Shown piece by piece: positions 7,101 to 9,958 of a DNA stretch of 9,958 nt. Numbering within the stretch: the stretch's first letter is position 1; each line of letters opens with the position of its first letter. Below the pieces are notes generated by a model that saw nothing but the letters and a program-made list of their open reading frames with translations, was not told where the DNA came from and made no database searches. Made by a program: the position numbers and the translations under genes. Source of the stretch: Roseiflexaceae bacterium (GTDB lineage: Bacteria > Chloroflexota > Chloroflexia > Chloroflexales > Roseiflexaceae); NCBI GenBank assembly GCA_014381165.1, contig JACMIM010000214.1, positions 1-9,958 of the forward strand, written 5' to 3'.

Positions 7101-9958
7101 ACGACACCAACAACAACGGCCAATTTGACGCTGGCGAGCAGCCGATCCCAGGCGTGACGCTGCGCCTGTTTGCCGACACCAACGGCAATAGCACCCTTGA
7201 CGCTGGCGATGCCGCTGTCGGCAGCTCGCAGACCACCGACGCGAGCGGCCAGTATCTGTTCACGGGGCTGGACGCCGGCAGCTACTTCGTTCAGATTTTG
7301 CCGGCCAACTTCCTCAGCGGCGGCGCACTGGCCGGCTACAGCAACAGCAGCGGAGCTTCCCCCGGCGACGCAAACAACAACAAGGATCACGGCACGTTAG
7401 TCGGTGGGCAAGGCGTAGTTAGCGAACTGGTTGCGCTTACATTTGGCGGCGAGCCGATCGGCGACGGTGATGCCAACGCGAACACCAACCTGACGATCGA
7501 CTTCGGCTTCTACCATCTGTCTGTTGGCAACGAGCTCTGGCACGACGACGACAACGATGGCGTCATCGACGCGGGCGAGCAGCCCTTCAGCGGCGTGCGC
7601 GTCGAGCTGTACGACAGCGTGAATACGCTGATCGCCGTGACGACCACTGCTGCCAACGGCCAGTACCTGTTCACCCAGCAGACGGATAGCGCCGGGGCTA
7701 GCGCGGGCGCGGGCCTGGTGGCGGGCGACTACTACATCGCTATTCCGGCGGCGCAGTTCGGTGGCGGCAGCCTGCTCGACGGCTATTACAGCAGCAGCGG
7801 CAACGATGCTGGCGACCTGACCAACAACAACGACAACGGCATCGACGCGGCCGCCCCCGCTACAACCGGCATCCGCAGTGCCACCTTTACGCTTACGCCG
7901 GGCAGCGAGCCGACCGTCAGCAACGCCACCGGCGCGACCAGCAACACGACGATCGACTTCGGCTTCTACACTTTGAGCCTCGGCAACCTGGTTTGGAACG
8001 ATGTTAACAACAACGGCAGCTTTGATGTCGGCGAAGCCCCCCTGCAATCGGTTGCGGTCAATCTCTACTACGACGCCGACGGCAGCGGCGCGCTCAACGG
8101 CGGCGAATTCACCGCAGCCCAGAGCACCGCAACCAACGCCAGCGGCCACTACCTCTTCAGCGGGCTGGCAGAGGGTAATTACCTGGTTGAGCTGGCCACG
8201 AGCAACTTCGCCATTGGCGGGCCATATCGCGGCTTCATCAGCAGCACTGGTACAACAGGCTCGATTTCCGGACCCTACGAGCCGGCCCCCGACCCTGATC
8301 TGAACAGCGCCGACAGTCGTGACAACGGCACAACTATAGATCTCTTCGCGCCGTTGCCCTACATCCAGAGCGGGCTCGTCACGCTGACCGCAGGCAACGA
8401 GCCGAGCAGCGCCGTTGAAACTGGCGGCAATACCCTGCCCAATCCGGCGCCCGACACCAACAGCAACCTGACCGTTGACTTTGGCCTCAGTGCGCCAGTC
8501 GGGCTGGGCAACATTATCTGGATCGATGCCAACAACAATGGTACGCGGGACGTAGCAGAGATCGACGCGCCGACTGGCGTGAAGGTCAATCTGTACTACG
8601 ACGCCAACGACGATGGCACGATAGGCGGAGCAGAAACAACGCTGCTTCTTACCACTGACTTCAACTCACTGTTTGCTGGGGAATACATCTTTGCCGCGCT
8701 CGCTCCAGGCAACTACCTGGTCGAGATCGATCCTGCCAACTTCGCGGTCGGCGGGCTACTGGAAGGCTATACCAGCAGCACCGGCGCGAATGGCAGCGCG
8801 ACAGGCCCCAGCGAGGCAGCGCCCAACCCCAATAGCGACATAGACGACGACGATAACGGATCGGTGGTTGGCACGCTGGGCAGTGGTGGCAGCATTCGCA
8901 GCGTGCTCGTCACGCTAACGCTCAACGGTGAACCCACTGGTGAAGCCGGCCCTGCGCAACCGCCATCGCTCGATGCGAACGTCAATACAACCATAGACTT
9001 CGGCGTCTTCCAGCCCGCCTCGGTGGGCAACCGCGTCTGGTACGACATCGACCTCGACGGCCTGCAAGATGTCGGCGAACCTGGCGGCATCCAAGGTGTC
9101 ACCGTATCGCTGTATGACAGCGCCGATGATTCCTTTGTCGCAACGACGACCACCGACGCGAACGGCGCCTATCAGTTCAACAACCTCGTGCCCGGCACGT
9201 ATCACATCGTGTTCAGCACCTTGCCAACCGGCTATGTCTTCACGCTCCAGGATCAGGTCGGCGATGATGCGACCGACAGCGACGCCGACCCGATCGGCGG
9301 CGAGACGGCCGACTTCACGCTGGCCGCTGGAACGAACAACCCAGATCTCGACGCTGGCGCCTACAACGACACGCGCGCCAGCCTGGGCAACTTCGTTTGG
9401 TACGACGTGAATGAGGATGGCGTGCAAGACGCTGGCGAACTGGGTGTGCCGGGCGTCATGGTGCAGCTCTACAATGCTGGCAATACGCTGCTAGCAACCA
9501 CAGCCACCGACGCCGCCGGCGCCTACCTGTTCAGCAACCTGCTGCTAGGCGACTACTATGTCGTCTTCACGCCGCCGGCTAATTACGCCTTCAGCCCGCA
9601 AGACACCGGCGGCAATACCGCAGCAAGCGATCTGACCGACAGCGATGCCGATCCGACAACGCGGCGTACTATCACGACGAGCCTTGCCCCCGGCGAAACC
9701 GACATCAGCTGGGACGCGGGCATCTACTACACCAAGGTAGCGCTGGGCAACCGTATCTGGAAGGACACCAACGACGACGGCCAGGATAATGGCTACGGCG
9801 GCGGCATCGCCAATGTGACGGTCAATCTGTATCTCGATAGCGACGACAGTGGTGCCCCCGACGGCGGCATCATCGCGACGACGGCGACCGACGCCAACGG
9901 CTTCTATCTGTTCACCAACCTCGACCCCGACACCTACATCGTCGAGGTCGAGTCGGTA
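4181..9958 (+). CDS. Giant secreted SdrD_B-repeat surface protein (C-terminus beyond window)
   Basis: One open frame of 1926 codons runs from the ATG at 4181 to the window edge without a stop. Residues 1-34 are a signal peptide (hydrophobic 11-22, cleavage probably after ALA at 32-34). Residues 37-150 look like a divergent B-type Ig-like domain (RDYNASGARDAIE). Residues about 160-655 form a head rich in beta-propeller-like strands (VWGMAYQRSSNNLFLASF, GDLELSDDEATLYAVN, LLDIEIDEYGFMLLNFADR). From residue 665 come nine SdrD_B-type units, each opening with x-G-N-x-x-W-x-D and a D-x-N-x-x-G-x-x-D-x-G-E calcium-type loop. All nine cysteines of the mature visible part (82, 104, 169, 179, 382, 405, 450, 454, 660) lie before the repeats. 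By family it should be a cell-surface stalk or adhesin stiffened by Ca2+. The ligand and the anchoring signal are not visible. Its N-terminal part uses more A/T-ending codons than the repeats. Confidence 0.92.
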   Translation, partial: MKPHRSLRWTIGCITSLIVLLAMTGGQRVPQALAAGTITGTVYRDYNASGARDAIEPQIAAITVTAYDASNVARGAATTVRCTAAGAGVDANGSAVAAAAAAGCTGSDTGANYSLTATGVGPYRIEFSGWPAFLQPGAVGTANGSAVQFTPDGSKPGVSMGLNNPAQYCENNPSLATSCYVFGDQINGSNKNGVAVLNFPYASGTTAAAGSINSNPQPGGASINGAYALDAKASDIGAVWGMAYQRSSNNLFLASFMKRHVGYGPTGNPGTIYRIDRTAALPNASAYATLSAGPNQHTPTNTAANAGQPVYFDDLGAFNSVGYTAIGDLELSDDEATLYAVNMFDGKVYAYAIGSPTVAVPPAPTSITPPTPTTGVNATQGCAVANTRPGALKFYDGALYVGLTCTGPLTTDLRSYVYRFNTSTATFTTNAVAEVALNYTRGFASSSGACPANCASANWQPWVTDTNSNPIDDISYFSGYTQYYKPQPWLLDIEIDEYGFMLLNFADRLGHQLGNRNGGAAAGPVEGVSAGDMLRLSPAAGVWAIENNASVGVGLPGGGTTGGAGTSQGPGGGEYYYEDRYSAGTGHAEVYLAGAAQVYGKGEVVNAAFDPAMNGAYRAGGIVMSRHSTGRRTRSIQLFGQDATGTFGKAAGIGDTEAMCQSAPIEIGNRIWRDDNANGVQDPGEPALDGVTVQLKDGAGVAVAGAIALTDANGNYVFSSDPLRANTTSAKYNLLIQPNTNYRVSIDTTQAVLNGWPVTLANADISTNGDSRDSDAAQFGSAAEINLTTGAPGANNHTYDVGFAPYSVGNRVWFDINNNGLLDIGESGIPTVGISLFADTNANGTPDSPTPLATSITDANGRYRFDNLAAGTYLVRVDPVNFQTGGPLNGRFSSTTTVATPNGDIDSDDNGIDNANQAANGVLSGPITLGPGTSEPTGETDLSASGQGSADNQANMTVDFGFFEKLSLGNFVWYDTNNNGQFDAGEQPIPGVTLRLFADTNGNSTLDAGDAAVGSSQTTDASGQYLFTGLDAGSYFVQILPANFLSGGALAGYSNSSGASPGDANNNKDHGTLVGGQGVVSELVALTFGGEPIGDGDANANTNLTIDFGFYHLSVGNELWHDDDNDGVIDAGEQPFSGVRVELYDSVNTLIAVTTTAANGQYLFTQQTDSAGASAGAGLVAGDYYIAIPAAQFGGGSLLDGYYSSSGNDAGDLTNNNDNGIDAAAPATTGIRSATFTLTPGSEPTVSNATGATSNTTIDFGFYTLSLGNLVWNDVNNNGSFDVGEAPLQSVAVNLYYDADGSGALNGGEFTAAQSTATNASGHYLFSGLAEGNYLVELATSNFAIGGPYRGFISSTGTTGSISGPYEPAPDPDLNSADSRDNGTTIDLFAPLPYIQSGLVTLTAGNEPSSAVETGGNTLPNPAPDTNSNLTVDFGLSAPVGLGNIIWIDANNNGTRDVAEIDAPTGVKVNLYYDANDDGTIGGAETTLLLTTDFNSLFAGEYIFAALAPGNYLVEIDPANFAVGGLLEGYTSSTGANGSATGPSEAAPNPNSDIDDDDNGSVVGTLGSGGSIRSVLVTLTLNGEPTGEAGPAQPPSLDANVNTTIDFGVFQPASVGNRVWYDIDLDGLQDVGEPGGIQGVTVSLYDSADDSFVATTTTDANGAYQFNNLVPGTYHIVFSTLPTGYVFTLQDQVGDDATDSDADPIGGETADFTLAAGTNNPDLDAGAYNDTRASLGNFVWYDVNEDGVQDAGELGVPGVMVQLYNAGNTLLATTATDAAGAYLFSNLLLGDYYVVFTPPANYAFSPQDTGGNTAASDLTDSDADPTTRRTITTSLAPGETDISWDAGIYYTKVALGNRIWKDTNDDGQDNGYGGGIANVTVNLYLDSDDSGAPDGGIIATTATDANGFYLFTNLDPDTYIVEVESV
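6173..6598 (+). repeat. SdrD_B unit 1 (residues 665-806)
   Basis: First clear repeat, opening with IEIGNRIWRDDNANG and loop DDNANGVQDPGE. It has no second acidic loop (KDGAGVAVAGA at that position). Its C-terminal part (NTNYRVSIDTTQA, later TYDVGFAPY) differs from all later units, so it forms a class of its own next to the head. It is 141 residues from G-N to the next G-N. Confidence 0.8.
6599..8500 (+). repeat. SdrD_B units 2-5 (long class, residues 807-1440)
   Basis: Units start at 6599, 7079, 7520 and 7976, with periods of 160, 147, 152 and 175 residues. Each is enlarged by an acidic insert of the form GG-x-L-x-G-(Y/F)-x-SS followed by D/N-rich stretches (for example NNNDNGID), then a strand ending in (T/V)-(I/V)-DFG-(F/L). 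Units 2, 3 and 5 carry a second EF-hand-like loop (DTNANGTPD at residue 839, DTNGNSTLDAGD at 999, DADGSGALNGGE at 1298); unit 4 lacks it. Two 21-base stretches are identical between units: 6684-6704 with 7164-7184, and 7493-7513 with 7949-7969. Confidence 0.8.
8501..9019 (+). repeat. SdrD_B unit 6 (last long unit, residues 1441-1613)
   Basis: Opens GLGNIIWIDANNNG with first loop DANNNGTRDVAE, where the usual Gly is Ala. A second loop DANDDGTIGGAE starts at residue 1474. It keeps the long-class acidic insert (NSDIDDDDNGS) and ends TIDFGVF. Length is 173 residues. Confidence 0.8.
9020..9739 (+). repeat. SdrD_B units 7-8 (short class, 120 residues each)
   Basis: Units start at 9020 and 9380, each exactly 120 residues. 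They lack the acidic insert of units 2-6 and the second acidic loop (YDSADDSFVATT and YNAGNTLLATT instead). They carry the familiar DSDADP motif (TDSDADPIGG, TDSDADPTTR) of ordinary SdrD_B domains. Unit 8 opens like unit 3 at the DNA level: 26 of 27 bases identical from 9380 and 7079. Confidence 0.8.
9740..9958 (+). repeat. SdrD_B unit 9 (cut by the window edge)
   Basis: Opens ALGNRIWKDTNDDG, but the usual D-x-G-E end of the first loop is replaced by a glycine-rich stretch (QDNGYGGG). A second acidic loop, DSDDSGAPDGG, starts at residue 1886. 73 residues are visible, and the frame is still open at the last base. Confidence 0.75.

Noticed and set aside
6242..8149. Two long, almost abutting minus-strand open frames (6242-7390 and 7397-8149) antisense to the repeats
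   Set aside because: They are Val/Ala/Gly-rich mirror translations of Asp/Asn/Gly-rich repeats with strong GC codon bias. They show no recognisable domain, and the plus-strand frame is continuous through them with clear SdrD_B motifs.
8915..9427. Minus-strand open frame antisense to units 6-8
   Set aside because: Same mirror effect of the repeat codons; no start context or protein motif.
6173..9958. Repeat array considered as CRISPR or non-coding satellite DNA
   Set aside because: Spacing is irregular and always a multiple of three, the frame stays open, and variation preserves protein motifs; it is a coding repeat.

Overview
The window is GC-rich and densely coding. It looks like chromosomal DNA of an environmental bacterium with exported lipoproteins and very large Ca-loop surface proteins. 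A filamentous Chloroflexota (Chloroflexia) genome is my best guess, from overall gene style only. No rRNA, tRNA, mobile element or CRISPR array is visible.

Layout. (1) On the minus strand, positions 2437 down to the left edge hold a two-component pair: a six-helix membrane histidine kinase with a GAF-like region (605-2437) followed by an OmpR/PhoB-type response regulator (618 to beyond position 1). The two genes overlap by 14 bases. (2) Positions 2438-2658 are a divergent control region. It holds a 7-bp direct repeat with a 10-bp period (the geometry bound by OmpR-family regulators), weak promoter-like hexamers in both directions and a hairpin with a T-tract. (3) On the plus strand, 2659-4110 encodes a lipoprotein of the PAP2/vanadium haloperoxidase superfamily. 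All active-site motifs are intact in its C-terminal half, and its N-terminal half is a collinear, decayed copy of the same module. (4) Seventy bases later, 4181 to the right edge is one uninterrupted frame of 1926 codons with no stop. It encodes a giant secreted protein: signal peptide, divergent B-like domain, Cys-containing beta-propeller-like head, then nine SdrD_B-type repeats, the last cut by the window edge.

How they may work together (inference). The kinase and regulator are transcribed away from the two exported proteins and share the intergenic control region, so they may control the surface genes, themselves, or both. The two plus-strand genes are probably co-transcribed. They also share a leader element about 40 bases before each start codon. 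The most noteworthy points are the pseudo-symmetric haloperoxidase-like enzyme, the three unit classes and second Ca-like loops in the repeat array, and the direct repeat and shared leader element. I see no sign of a wholly new multi-gene system.
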